Positions 50,877 to 60,190 of a DNA stretch of 64,000 nt are shown one piece after another. This DNA is from Humibacter ginsenosidimutans (lineage in GTDB: Bacteria > Actinomycetota > Actinomycetes > Actinomycetales > Microbacteriaceae), in the NCBI RefSeq assembly GCF_007859675.1, contig NZ_CP042305.1, positions 4,119,639 to 4,183,638 on the forward strand, read 5' to 3'. The position numbers and the translations under genes are program-made. Every line of letters begins with the position of its first letter. The stretch's first letter is position 1. Under the pieces are notes generated by a model. The model saw nothing but the letters and a program-made list of their open reading frames with translations, made no database searches and was not told where the DNA came from.

Positions 50877-53203
50877 GCGTCGGGCTTCGTCACCGCATCG
50901 CCGCCACGGGGTACCTGCTGGTGCTCATGACGTGCGCCGTCGTCGCGTTCTGGCCGATCTATCGCGACTCGGACTTCGTCGCGATGGCGATCGGCGCACT
51001 GGTCGCGGGCGCCGCGGTCGCCGTCGTCGGTGCGATCCGGCGATGGAGCACCCTGGTCACCGCGTGCGTCGCGGCGGGCGCGTTCCTCGTGCTCGGCGTT
51101 CCGCTGGCCGTGCCGGGAGAGACGATGTGGCGCGTGGCGCCCACCTGGCAGGGGTTTCTCGACTTCCTCTCCGCACTCGCGCTGAGCTGGCGCCAGCTCG
51201 TGACGATCAGTGTTCCCGTCGGGTCGTATCAGGCGCTGCTGACGCCGCCCTACGTGCTGGCGTTCGCTGGAACGCTGGTCTCGATCACGGTGGCGCTTCG
51301 AGCGAGGATGCCCGAGCTCGCCCTCGTCCCTCCGCTGGCCGTGTTCACCATGGCGATCGTTCTCGGCTCCGACACGACGGCGACGCCGCTGCCCTTGGTG
51401 GTCGCGATCGCCGCGCTCAGCGTCGGCTGGCTCGCGTGGATGCGTCGTCGCCGCCGCGTCTCCCGCCTGGTGTCCCTCGACAGCGCGCACGCCGACGGTG
51501 TGCGCCGCGGCGAACGCTCGTTCGCCGCGGCGCGGTCTGTCACGGTCGCGACGGTGGCGGTCGCCGTCGCCGTCGCCGCCGGGGTCGCCGTGACGACAGT
51601 GCTGCCCACGACGGCCGCGCGCACCGTCGCGCGCACGACCGCCATGCCGCCGTTCAACCCGCGCGACTATGCGAGCCCGCTGTCCGGATTCCGCTCCTAC
51701 CTGCAACCCGCGACCGCCCACCGGGCGCTGTTCACCGTGACCGGCGCGGGAAGACTGCGCACGATCCGCCTGGCCACGCTCGACACGTACAACGGCGTCG
51801 TGTACTCGGTGGGCACGCAGCCGGGCGACTCGGGGGCGTTCGCGCGGGTGCCGGACACCCTTGCGCTGCCGGATCGGGACGGGGACGGCGCGGGGCGGAG
51901 CATCCAGACGCTCGAGGTCTCGATCGACGGGCTCTCCGGTCCGTGGCTGCCGACGTTCGGCGATCTGCAGACGATCTCCTTCGGCGGTGACGATCCGGGA
52001 GCACTTCGCGACGGCTTCTACTACAACTCGACGACGGCGACGATGGCCGACATCGCCGCGGTGCGGGCAGGCGATTCGTACAGTGTCACCGCGCAGACCA
52101 CGCCGTCGCTCACCATCGCGCAGCTGGCGACGGCGAAGCCGGGCGACGCTGCGCTGCCGGCGGTCTCCGTCATGCCCGACGATCTCGACGACACCGTGCA
52201 CCGCTACGAGGGCGACGCCGACACCCCGGGCAAGAAGCTCTCCGCCGTGCTGCTCAAGCTCACACAGAACGGCTACATCAGCCACGGCATCGGTTCGGAG
52301 CCGACAAGCCTCTCCGGGCACGGCGCCGACCGCATCACCTCGCTGCTCACCGATCAGCCGATGATCGGCGACCAGGAGCAGTACGCGGTGACGGCGGCGC
52401 TGATGGCGAGGCGACTCGGATTTCCGGCTCGCGTGGTGCTCGGCTTCACGGTCCCGCAGAACAGCGACAACGGTTCGACGACGATCACGGGGTCGGACAT
52501 CACGGCGTGGATCCAGGTGCAGACCGCGAAGCAGGGCTGGGTCGACGTGGATCCGAATCCGCAGGTGCGGCCCATCCCAGAGAAGAAGCCGGAGCGTCCG
52601 AAGCAGATCTCCCGACCGCAGTCCGTCGTCGACCCGCCGAAGGACACCAGCGACCGGGATCAGAACCCGCCGCCGCAGTCGCACGTGAAGCAGGAGAAGA
52701 CCGACCAGCTGCCGCTGTGGCTGAGCATCCTGCTGACGGTGCTCACCGTGCTCGGGTGGACGCTGTCGGTCGCGGCGCTGGTCGTCGCGCCGTTCCTCGC
52801 CGTGATCGCCGCCAAGTGGCGCAGGCGCCGAGGGCGCCGGTCGTCGCGTGCCGGTCCTCGGGTGCGCATCTCGGGTGCGTGGCGCGAGTTCGCGGACTCC
52901 GCCGTCGATCACGGCTACTCGCCGCACGCCTCCGCCACGCGCAGCGAGGCCGCGCAGGCGGTGGGCGGTCCCCGGTCGCTGCTGCTCGCCTCGGTGGCCG
53001 ACCGGTCGGCGTTCGGACGGGCCGAGCCCACCGAGGCCGACGCCGACCAGGTGTGGCGCGCCGTGGAGGAGCTGCGTCGGGACCTCGACGCGCGCACCAC
53101 CAGATGGGGTCGGCTGCGTGCGCGCGTCTCCCTCCGGTCGCTGGGCGGCTACCGTGGAGGGAGAACCGAAAAGGGTTCGTCATCGACAGGGAGTGAGCGG
53201 TGA
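50873..53203 (+). CDS. Membrane transglutaminase-fold protein with lost catalytic residues
   Basis: 776 residues, TgpA-like layout: about six N-terminal membrane helices, a periplasmic domain with a transglutaminase core (about 440-570), a Pro/Lys linker, one more helix (about 622-645, LLTVLTVLGWTLSVAALVVA) and a cytoplasmic tail. In active enzymes the core reads GDCEQ...HAW...VDP. Here it reads GDQEQYAVTAALMARRLGFP (Gln 501 in place of Cys) and ITAWIQVQ (Thr 544 in place of His); only Asp 560 in WVDVDPNP remains. A non-enzymatic role, such as peptide or amine binding, is inferred. Overlaps both neighbours by four bases. Confidence 0.92.
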   Translation: MSVGLRHRIAATGYLLVLMTCAVVAFWPIYRDSDFVAMAIGALVAGAAVAVVGAIRRWSTLVTACVAAGAFLVLGVPLAVPGETMWRVAPTWQGFLDFLSALALSWRQLVTISVPVGSYQALLTPPYVLAFAGTLVSITVALRARMPELALVPPLAVFTMAIVLGSDTTATPLPLVVAIAALSVGWLAWMRRRRRVSRLVSLDSAHADGVRRGERSFAAARSVTVATVAVAVAVAAGVAVTTVLPTTAARTVARTTAMPPFNPRDYASPLSGFRSYLQPATAHRALFTVTGAGRLRTIRLATLDTYNGVVYSVGTQPGDSGAFARVPDTLALPDRDGDGAGRSIQTLEVSIDGLSGPWLPTFGDLQTISFGGDDPGALRDGFYYNSTTATMADIAAVRAGDSYSVTAQTTPSLTIAQLATAKPGDAALPAVSVMPDDLDDTVHRYEGDADTPGKKLSAVLLKLTQNGYISHGIGSEPTSLSGHGADRITSLLTDQPMIGDQEQYAVTAALMARRLGFPARVVLGFTVPQNSDNGSTTITGSDITAWIQVQTAKQGWVDVDPNPQVRPIPEKKPERPKQISRPQSVVDPPKDTSDRDQNPPPQSHVKQEKTDQLPLWLSILLTVLTVLGWTLSVAALVVAPFLAVIAAKWRRRRGRRSSRAGPRVRISGAWREFADSAVDHGYSPHASATRSEAAQAVGGPRSLLLASVADRSAFGRAEPTEADADQVWRAVEELRRDLDARTTRWGRLRARVSLRSLGGYRGGRTEKGSSSTGSER

Positions 53204-53904
53204 ACTGTGCGGCATGCGGCGCCGCGCTTCCGGCGGGCGCCATGTTCTGCGGGCGGTGTGGAAGAGCCGTGAACGCCACGCAGGTGCCGAAGGCCCGCGT
53301 GGCCGATCCACGACCCGGCGACACGACCATCCTGAACCCTGGAACGACCTCGGAACGGCCGACAGGAGACATCGGCACCGCGAGCGCCGGTGCAGACGAT
53401 TCGGCCGACGCAGCGTCGCAGGTCGAGGATGCCGGCGGCAGCGTCGCGAGACCGGAGTCGCTGATCGAGACGCGCCCCATCAGCGTCGTGAGCTCGATCA
53501 CCGGCCACGCCGACGACGGCTCCACCGCAGGCGCCCCGGCATCGGGATCGGGCTGCGACGGCGCCGCCTCTCAACCGCCCGTGCCCTACGTGCTCTCGTT
53601 CTCGACGGGAGAGCGCATCGTCGTCGTCGGATCCGGCCTGCTCGGGCGCAGACCGTACGTGCAGCCGGGCGAGAGCTTCGACCAGCTCGTGTCCATCGCC
53701 GACCACGAGCGCTCCGTCTCGAAGACGCACCTCGAGTTCGGGGTCGAGGTCGGGGACCTGTGGATCTGCGACAGGTACTCGGCCAACGGAACCGTCATCA
53801 TCCCGCCCGCCGGTGCCCCGCATCGGCTGGAACCGGGGAGACGGTACAGGGTTCCGCGAGCCGGCCGCGTCGAGATCGGGGATCGCTGGTTCGACGTGCG
53901 CTGA
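53200..53904 (+). CDS. Zinc-ribbon and FHA-domain protein
   Basis: 234 residues. N-terminal CxxC-x(10)-CxxC zinc ribbon (NCAACGAALPAGAMFCGRCG), a long disordered Ala/Ser/Asp linker with a TTILNPGTTSE segment (possible phosphothreonine site), and a C-terminal FHA domain (about 130-230: VVGSGLLGRRP, RSVSKTHLEF, RYSANGTVI). FHA domains bind phosphothreonine, so it is a likely target or reader for the kinase in this locus. GTG start overlaps the previous stop. Confidence 0.9.
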   Translation: MNCAACGAALPAGAMFCGRCGRAVNATQVPKARVADPRPGDTTILNPGTTSERPTGDIGTASAGADDSADAASQVEDAGGSVARPESLIETRPISVVSSITGHADDGSTAGAPASGSGCDGAASQPPVPYVLSFSTGERIVVVGSGLLGRRPYVQPGESFDQLVSIADHERSVSKTHLEFGVEVGDLWICDRYSANGTVIIPPAGAPHRLEPGRRYRVPRAGRVEIGDRWFDVR

Positions 53905-54006
53905 CGGCATCCGCCTCTGCGTCCCCAGGAGCGCCGATGGACGGGTCATGCCACCCCAGCGCTCTTGCCGCAGCACGACCCGGGTGAGTTGCGTTGCAGT
54001 GGAGGC

Positions 54007-56949
54007 ATGACAGTTCTCGGCCGTTCCCCGCACGACGCCGTCGTGTTGCCCAGGCGTGCACCGGCCCCAGCACGTGGGACATTCCCCGTGCTCGCCGTGC
54101 TCGCACCTGTCGCCGGCGCGGCCGTGCTCTATGCGGTGATCGGGTCGCCGATGATGCTGGCCTTCGCGGCGCTCAGCCCGGTCATCGCGATCGCCGGCGC
54201 TGTCGACGGACGCATCGCGGCCAGGAGGAGACGCCGTGCGGATGCCCGCACTCACGCCGCGGAGAGCGCCGTCTTTCTCGACTCAGTCTCCTCCGCGCAC
54301 CGTGCCGAGCGTGCGGCACTCGACGCCGAACATCCGTCCGCCGCCGCCCTCCTCGCCGACGCATCGCATCGCTCGCGGCGGTGGACCGCTCCAAGCGCAC
54401 GCCTCGCGGTCGTGCGCATCGGCACCGGAACGACGGCCAGCAGGCTGGTCGTGTCGGGTTCGGCTGAGTCCGAGGAAGACCTCGAGCTCGTCGCGGCCGC
54501 GCGCTCGCTCGCCGATGCGCCGATACTGGGTGATCCCGCGGACGGCATCGGCGTCGTCGGCCCGCTGCCTGCGGCGAGAGCTCTGGTGCGCGGCCTGGTC
54601 GTCCAGCTCGCGCACGCACATCCACCCGGCGCACTCGCGCTCGACGCGCCAGACGCCGAGGCCTATCGCTGGCTCGCCGGCTACCCGCACGCCGGGCGCG
54701 CGCATGCCGCGCCCCTGGTCGTGCACGTCAGCGACACGGGTGAGGACCCGGCAGGGGGAAAGCTGCGGGCCGATGCGCAGGCATCGATGGCCCGTCGGAA
54801 CGAGCCGTTGGGCGAAGCGATCCTCGCCGTGGCGCCGAGCGTGGAGACGCTGCCGAGCGGATGTCGTCTCGTCGTGCGGGTGGAGGCCGACGGTGATCTG
54901 AGGATGCTCTCGGCAGCGGCAGAACAGACGGGTGCTCGAGCCGAGCTGATCACGGCGCAACAGGCCTTGGGATTCGGCACGGCGCTCGCCGTGGAGGCCG
55001 CAGCCAGAGGCATCGCGGCAGTGTCACCGCTTGCGGAGCACGTTGAACTCGCCGAGCTGGGCGCCGCGGTCGACGCGGATCGGACCGCGGCCGCGGACGC
55101 GGCGCTGCCCGCAACGTTCTGCGTGTCCGACGCCGGGCCGCTCGTCATCGATCTCGTCGCGTCGGGGCCGCACGCGGTCGTCACCGGAACGACGGGCAGC
55201 GGCAAGAGCGAATTGCTCACCTCCTGGGTGCTGGGCATCGCATCGGCGGCGAGCCCCCTGGTCGTGAACTTTCTGCTCGTCGACTTCAAGGGCGGCACCG
55301 CCTTTCAGCGGCTGGCGGCGCTGCCGCACACGGTCGGCGTCGTCACCGACCTCGGCCACGGCGAGGCGTTGCGGGCGCTGAAGAGCCTGCGCGCCGAGAT
55401 CCGACGCCGGGAAGCGGAGCTGGCGCGACGCGCGGCATCCGACCTGCGCGATGCGCCCGACGCGTTCCCGCGGCTCGTCATCGTCGTGGATGAGGCGGCG
55501 GCGATGCTCGCCGCATTCCCCGATCTCGCCGCTCTCTTCGTCGACATCGCCGCACGGGGCCGCGCGCTCGGCATGCATCTCGTCCTCGCCACGCAGCGCG
55601 CGACCGGCGTGCTCGGCGACGCGCTCATCGCGAACTGCGCACTGCGCATCTCACTGCGACTGTCCTCCGAGGCGGACAGCGCTGCATTGCTCGGAACGGA
55701 TGCCGCAGCGCGACTTCCGCACGGCATCCCCGGCAGGCTCGTCGTCAGCCGCGACGGAACGACGGTGATCGCGCAGGCGGCGTCGGCGCGCGACAGCGAC
55801 ATCGAGTCGGTCGTCAGCAGGTTCGCTGGAGGGGTCGTGCCGCGTGCTCCGTGGCTGCCGGCGCTGCCCTCGCGCATCCCGCTCTCGGCCTTCGGCGCAT
55901 CGCCTCCGGATTCCGTGGTGATCGGCGCCGGGGACGACCCGGACCGCCAGGTGCAGGAGGGCATCGTCTACCGCCCGACCGCCGCGCACCTGCTCGTGCA
56001 GGGTGCGCGCGGCTCGGGAAAGTCGACGGTTCTCGCCGCAGTCGGGGCACAGTGGACGGGCGAAGTCGTCGTCGTGCCGGCTGACGTCGAGGGAGCGTGG
56101 GATGCGCTGTCAACGGCAGCGGCACGCCCCGCGTGCGACGACCCCGCGCCGTGCCTCGTGCTCCTCGACGACGTCGACGCTCTGCTCGAGCGGTTCGACG
56201 ACGAGCACCGCGACGCCGTCGTGGAGCGCATCCGCGCTCTGCTCATCGACGGTCCACGCGCCGGCACGGCACTCGTCTGCACGGCTTCCTCATTGCCCAG
56301 CGCACTGCGCGCCGTCGCAGGCCGTTTCGGAGAGCGGCTCGTGCTGCGTCAGTCCGACCGCCAGGAGCACGTGCTCGCCGGCGCGCCCGCCGAACTCTAC
56401 GACGCGGATGCGCCGCCCGGCCGGGGCGTGTGGCGCGAGCGCGCGTGCCAGGTCATGCTCGTGCCGCCGCCTCCGCTGCCAATCCGGTTCCCGCCGCCCG
56501 AACTCGAGTTCGAGGCGGGGACGGTCACCGTCGTCGTGACGCAGAACCCGGAGGCGGTGCTCACCGGGTTCGCTGCAGCAGACCTCGACGTGGAGGTCAT
56601 CGATGTCGGGGCGATCGGCACCGATTCACCAGGGGTCGGCGACTCCACCAGCCCCGTCGGCGTCGTGGCCGATCGCCCCGACCACGACGCGGGCACGCAC
56701 TCCAGCGGGGGCGTGAGCGTGCGAACGACGGCCCGCGCCGTGGTGCTGGTCGGCGACGCCGAGACGTGGCAGAGCCGGTTCGGTCTGCTCGCCAGAGTGC
56801 GCTCGCGAGCGGTCATGGTGTTCGACGGATGCCCGCTCCCGCACCTGCGAGCCCTGCTGCACACCAGGGAGCTCCCGCCCACGACGGTCCCCGGGCATGT
56901 GCTCGTGCGCGAACCGAGCGGGGTCTTCAGTCGGGCGCGGATGCCGTGA
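54007..56949 (+). CDS. EccC/FtsK-like double ATPase, type VII secretion-type motor
   Basis: 980 residues. Two N-terminal membrane helices ([20 protein letters not shown] and [20 protein letters not shown]), an EccC-like middle ([20 protein letters not shown], then [10 protein letters not shown]), and two P-loop domains. First: Walker [10 protein letters not shown] (from residue 394), Walker [12 protein letters not shown]. Second: Walker [10 protein letters not shown] (from 666), Walker [13 protein letters not shown]. This layout matches EccC/EssC better than chromosome-segregating FtsK, which has four N-terminal helices and one ATPase domain. EccC proteins often have three ATPase domains; here two are clear. 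Start uncertain: GGAGG is only one base before ATG 54007. No WXG100 gene lies in the window. Confidence 0.88.
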   Translation: MTVLGRSPHDAVVLPRRAPAPARGTFPVLAVLAPVAGAAVLYAVIGSPMMLAFAALSPVIAIAGAVDGRIAARRRRRADARTHAAESAVFLDSVSSAHRAERAALDAEHPSAAALLADASHRSRRWTAPSARLAVVRIGTGTTASRLVVSGSAESEEDLELVAAARSLADAPILGDPADGIGVVGPLPAARALVRGLVVQLAHAHPPGALALDAPDAEAYRWLAGYPHAGRAHAAPLVVHVSDTGEDPAGGKLRADAQASMARRNEPLGEAILAVAPSVETLPSGCRLVVRVEADGDLRMLSAAAEQTGARAELITAQQALGFGTALAVEAAARGIAAVSPLAEHVELAELGAAVDADRTAAADAALPATFCVSDAGPLVIDLVASGPHAVVTGTTGSGKSELLTSWVLGIASAASPLVVNFLLVDFKGGTAFQRLAALPHTVGVVTDLGHGEALRALKSLRAEIRRREAELARRAASDLRDAPDAFPRLVIVVDEAAAMLAAFPDLAALFVDIAARGRALGMHLVLATQRATGVLGDALIANCALRISLRLSSEADSAALLGTDAAARLPHGIPGRLVVSRDGTTVIAQAASARDSDIESVVSRFAGGVVPRAPWLPALPSRIPLSAFGASPPDSVVIGAGDDPDRQVQEGIVYRPTAAHLLVQGARGSGKSTVLAAVGAQWTGEVVVVPADVEGAWDALSTAAARPACDDPAPCLVLLDDVDALLERFDDEHRDAVVERIRALLIDGPRAGTALVCTASSLPSALRAVAGRFGERLVLRQSDRQEHVLAGAPAELYDADAPPGRGVWRERACQVMLVPPPPLPIRFPPPELEFEAGTVTVVVTQNPEAVLTGFAAADLDVEVIDVGAIGTDSPGVGDSTSPVGVVADRPDHDAGTHSSGGVSVRTTARAVVLVGDAETWQSRFGLLARVRSRAVMVFDGCPLPHLRALLHTRELPPTTVPGHVLVREPSGVFSRARMP

Positions 56950-56951
56950 GC

Positions 56952-58067
56952 TCAGCCCAGAACCTCCGCCAAGGGCGTCGGCGTCAGGCCGTTCGCCTCT
57001 GCCACGCCAGCGTTCGTGACCCGGCCGTCGACCACGTTGAGTCCCAGCGCGAGCGCCGGGTCCGCGCGGAGCGCTGCCTGCCATCCGTTGTTCGCGATCG
57101 CGCGCAGGTAGGGCAGCGTCGCGTTCGTGAGCGCGTGCGTCGAGGTGTGCGGAACCGCGCCCGGCATGTTCGCGACGCAGTAGAAGATGGTGTCGTGCAC
57201 CCTGAAGGTCGGGGCATCGTGGGTCGTCGGGTGCGAGTCCTCGAAGCATCCGCCCTGGTCGACGGCGATGTCCACGAGCACGCTGCCGGGGCGCATCTTC
57301 GCCACCATGTCGTTGCGCACCAGCTTCGGCGCCTTGGCGCCCGGCACCAGCACGGATCCGACCACGAGGTCGGCGTCGAGCACTGCGCGCTCGACCTCGA
57401 AGGTGGTCGACGCGATGGTCTTGATGCGGCCCGCGTACAGGGCGTCGAGCTCGCGCAGCCGTCCGACGTTGGTGTCGAGCACCGTCACATCGGCGCCGAG
57501 ACCCACCGCCACCTGTGCGGCGTTGGAGCCCGCGACGCCGCCGCCGAGCACGACCACCTTGGCGGGGTAGGTTCCGGGAACCCCCGGCACCAGCAGCCCG
57601 GAACCGCCCTGCGGCTTGAGCAGGGTGTTCGCACCGACGATCGGCGCGAGCCTGCCGGCCACCTCGCTCATCGGGGCCAGCAGCGGCAGCGAGCGATCGG
57701 CGCGCTGCACGGTCTCGTAGGCGATGGCCGTGACACCGGCGTCGGCCAGTGCCTTCGTCAGAGCCGGCTCGGCGGCCAGGTGCAGATACGCGAACAGCAC
57801 GAGGCCGTCCCTGAAGTAGCCGAACTCCCGCTCGATCGGCTCTTTCACCTTGAGCAGAAGCTCTGCGCTCGCCCAGGTGGCGGCCGCGTCGGGCTCGATG
57901 ATCGCGCCAGCATCGGAGTAGGCGGAGTCGGGGATCGACGAGCCGTCGCCTGCACCGCGCTCCACATGCACTTCGTGCCCGTTGCCGACCAGATCGTGCA
58001 CACCGGCCGGAGTGATCGCCACCCGGTACTCGTTGTTCTTGATCTCGCGTGGAATGGAGATTCTCAT
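56952..58067 (-). CDS. ald: Alanine dehydrogenase
   Basis: Reversible NAD-dependent deamination of L-alanine to pyruvate. 371 residues, exactly the family length. Start [20 protein letters not shown]; the catalytic Lys in LLLKVKEPI and His in [10 protein letters not shown]; the NAD fold [17 protein letters not shown]. The substrate and hinge segment [14 protein letters not shown] is typical. GGAAG precedes the ATG at 58067. Convergent with the EccC-like gene, two bases apart. Confidence 0.97.
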   Translation of the reverse strand: MRISIPREIKNNEYRVAITPAGVHDLVGNGHEVHVERGAGDGSSIPDSAYSDAGAIIEPDAAATWASAELLLKVKEPIEREFGYFRDGLVLFAYLHLAAEPALTKALADAGVTAIAYETVQRADRSLPLLAPMSEVAGRLAPIVGANTLLKPQGGSGLLVPGVPGTYPAKVVVLGGGVAGSNAAQVAVGLGADVTVLDTNVGRLRELDALYAGRIKTIASTTFEVERAVLDADLVVGSVLVPGAKAPKLVRNDMVAKMRPGSVLVDIAVDQGGCFEDSHPTTHDAPTFRVHDTIFYCVANMPGAVPHTSTHALTNATLPYLRAIANNGWQAALRADPALALGLNVVDGRVTNAGVAEANGLTPTPLAEVLG

Positions 58068-58161
58068 CGTCTTCCGTTTCTTTCTTCTCACGGACCGTCC
58101 TCGGCCCGCCCGCGGTCTCCTTTGACCGCGAAGACTGATGGCGCGCTGCGCCGTTATCCGC

Positions 58162-59178
58162 TCAGACCGTCGGGCGCAGGCGGCCGACGGGCGCCCCTCC
58201 GCCGTACACGACGGCATCCGCTCTCTCGAGCGCCTCCTGTGCCGTCGCGGCATCGATCGCGCCGGCTTTCGCCAGGGCGCCGACTGCCGCGACCCGCGCC
58301 GCCGGAACACTGCCGCCGAGCATCTTGACGGCGACGGTCGTGCCGTTGGCCACGCACACGGTCATCACGCCGTCGGCACCGGCCTTGGCGTAGCCGCCGA
58401 TCGTCTCCATCAGCACGGTGTCCGGACGGCCGGGGCCCGAGATCGCCCACGGGTGCTCGCGCGCGCTGCGCAACACGCTCGCCGCCGTGCGATACAAGGC
58501 GAACGGCGAGGACTCCGACGCCGTTGCCATGCGGTGCACGCCCCGTGCCAGGCCGGCCAGGGTGACGGCGAACACCGGAGCGCCGCAGCCGTCGACGGCC
58601 GCGTGCGACACCTTCTCGCCGGTCAGACGCTCGACGACGTCCCTGATGTGCTGTTGCAGAGGATGCCGTGCGTCGAGATAGTCGTCGACGCTCCACCCCT
58701 GAGCGACGCATGCCGCGAGCATCCCCGCATGCTTTCCCGAGCACTCCATGTAGATCGGGGCGGCGTCGCCGCCTGTGCGAAGCACGGCGCTGCGCGACTC
58801 GGCATCGGCGGGCAGCGCGGACGGGCAGCGCAGCGCGCTGTCGTCGAGGCGCGCGTCGGCGAGGGTGCGGCGCACGACGTCGACGTGCCGAGGGGTGCCG
58901 GCGTGACTCGCGGAGGCGAGGGCGGTCTGCTCCGCGTCGAGCTCGGCGCCGGCCGTCAGCGAGCCGACGGCCTGGAAGGGCTTCAGAGTGGAGCGGGGGA
59001 GTACCGCGGCATCCGGATCGCCCAGAGCCAGCACACGCTCGCCCTCCGGAGAGAGAACGATGGCGGACCCGACGTGCCGGTTCTCGATGAAGCCGCTGCG
59101 GTCGGAGACCGCGAGTTCCACGGCGGCGGTGCTGTCGAAGGTGCCGGAGAACTGCTGCGCACGCACCGATTCACTCAT
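58162..59178 (-). CDS. Asparaginase (bacterial/thermolabile type II-like family)
   Basis: 338 residues, of the Pfam Asparaginase_II family. Motifs: RSTLKPFQAVGSL near the N-terminus (Ser-x-x-Lys nucleophile site), ALASASHAGTPRHVD, MECSGKHAGMLAAC, VDGCGAPVFAVTLAGLARG. It hydrolyses asparagine to aspartate and ammonia. ATG 59178 (MSESVRAQQ) chosen; an upstream TTG/GTG frame extends only eight residues. It lies 94 bases after the divergent-strand position of ald, same strand, and may be cotranscribed with it in amino-acid catabolism. Confidence 0.9.
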   Translation of the reverse strand: MSESVRAQQFSGTFDSTAAVELAVSDRSGFIENRHVGSAIVLSPEGERVLALGDPDAAVLPRSTLKPFQAVGSLTAGAELDAEQTALASASHAGTPRHVDVVRRTLADARLDDSALRCPSALPADAESRSAVLRTGGDAAPIYMECSGKHAGMLAACVAQGWSVDDYLDARHPLQQHIRDVVERLTGEKVSHAAVDGCGAPVFAVTLAGLARGVHRMATASESSPFALYRTAASVLRSAREHPWAISGPGRPDTVLMETIGGYAKAGADGVMTVCVANGTTVAVKMLGGSVPAARVAAVGALAKAGAIDAATAQEALERADAVVYGGGAPVGRLRPTV

Positions 59179-59337
59179 GGTGTTTTTCAGTGTAACGAGC
59201 ACGGTTCGCGGGATGTTTGCGCCGATGCGAACGATCCGTGCGATCCTTGCCGGTCACGCGGCGGAGTGTGCGGGAGCCGTGCACGATCTGTCAGAGTGGG
59301 CGGTGTGCGGCCCGGTGGCCGACGGAAGGGACCGATC

Positions 59338-59808
59338 GTGAACGTCGACCATCACTACGCCCTCGAGCTGGAGTGGACGGGAAACCGCGGCACGGGAACG
59401 AGCGACTACCGCGCGTACGGTCGCGATCACATCGTGCGGGCGGAGGGCAACCCGCCGATCGAGGGCTCGAGCGACCGCGCGTTCTTCGGCGACCCCGAGC
59501 GCTGGAACCCGGAAGAGCTCATGGTGGCGGCACTTTCTCAGTGCCACCTGCTCAGCTACCTGCACGTCGCTCAGCGCAATGGCGTCGTCGTGATCGCCTA
59601 CACCGACACGCCGACAGGCACCATGACGACCACACCCGACGGCGGAGGGCACTTCACGTCGGTCACCCTGCGCCCCGAGGTCACGGTGTCCGACGCGTCG
59701 CAGGTCGAGCTCGCGCAGACCCTGCACGAGGAGGCCGCCCGCCTGTGCTTCATCGCGGCCTCGGTCAACTTCCCGGTCGGCCACGAGCCGACAACGCGCC
59801 TCGCCTGA
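59338..59808 (+). CDS. OsmC-family peroxiredoxin-like protein
   Basis: 156 residues. The two redox Cys are in ALSQCHLLSYLHVA and AARLCFIAASVNFPV, the OsmC/Ohr pattern for reduction of organic hydroperoxides. FFGDPERWNPEELMVAALSQ is the usual approach to the first Cys. GTG start with GGAAGGGACC upstream. Divergent from the asparaginase gene. Belongs to the OsmC-like subgroup without the Ohr Arg loop signature. Confidence 0.9.
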   Translation: MNVDHHYALELEWTGNRGTGTSDYRAYGRDHIVRAEGNPPIEGSSDRAFFGDPERWNPEELMVAALSQCHLLSYLHVAQRNGVVVIAYTDTPTGTMTTTPDGGGHFTSVTLRPEVTVSDASQVELAQTLHEEAARLCFIAASVNFPVGHEPTTRLA

Positions 59809-60182
59809 CGCCCCGTCCCGCGCCTGGCGCCGCGTCCCCCCGAGAGTGAGTCTTTCGATCCCCGAGAGTGCGTCCTTCTGTCCCCGAGGGTGTGCTTTCA
59901 CCGTCGCGAGCGTGCGCGTTCTGTCCAGGAGTGCGCACTTCCGCCGCGAGCGTGTGTGTCGACCTCGGGACGACACATGGTCGACTCCGCCCGGATCGGT
60001 TCCTTCGAGCGCCCGCACACGTCAACGAGTGACCATTTCGCGCTCCACCGAAACGTCCGATCATCCCCGGTCATCTCCGCGCTCGCTCACAGCGTCAGAC
60101 ATCGCGCCAGCCTCAGTGCGCATCGGGCGTGAGACCGTCAGGACCCGCCGTCTCCCCAGCGAGACCGTCGGGACCCACCGCC
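59809..60182. other. 374-base gap with tandem repeats, no gene
   Basis: Between the OsmC gene and plsC (convergent). It contains six degenerate units of about 22 bases (59838-59961) and a 30-base direct repeat (60131-60190). No ribosome site or protein-like frame was found. Confidence 0.6.
59838..59961. repeat. Six degenerate 19-22-base tandem repeats
   Basis: Units begin near 59838, 59860, 59882, 59904, 59925 and 59944. The first three are exactly 22 bases and start with CCCCGAG; the shared core is CGAG-N-GTG followed by a pyrimidine stretch. The later units drift (TCGCGAGCGTG, CCAGGAGTG, CCGCGAGCGTG). Too degenerate for CRISPR; spacing of about two helix turns would suit clustered protein sites, but no binder is known. 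Confidence 0.75.
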
Positions 60183-60190
60183 TCAGAGCG
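60131..60190. repeat. Two 30-base direct repeats at the end of plsC
   Basis: 60131-60160 and 60161-60190 both start with GAGACCGTC and share 21 of the first 24 bases. The second copy runs into the last codons of plsC. It looks like a recent tandem duplication. Confidence 0.75.

Noticed and set aside
53905..54006. WXG100 gene before the EccC-like motor
   Set aside because: The gap is only about 100 bases and has no frame with a WxG motif.
59838..59961. CRISPR array
   Set aside because: Repeat units are degenerate, have no unique spacers and no cas genes lie nearby.
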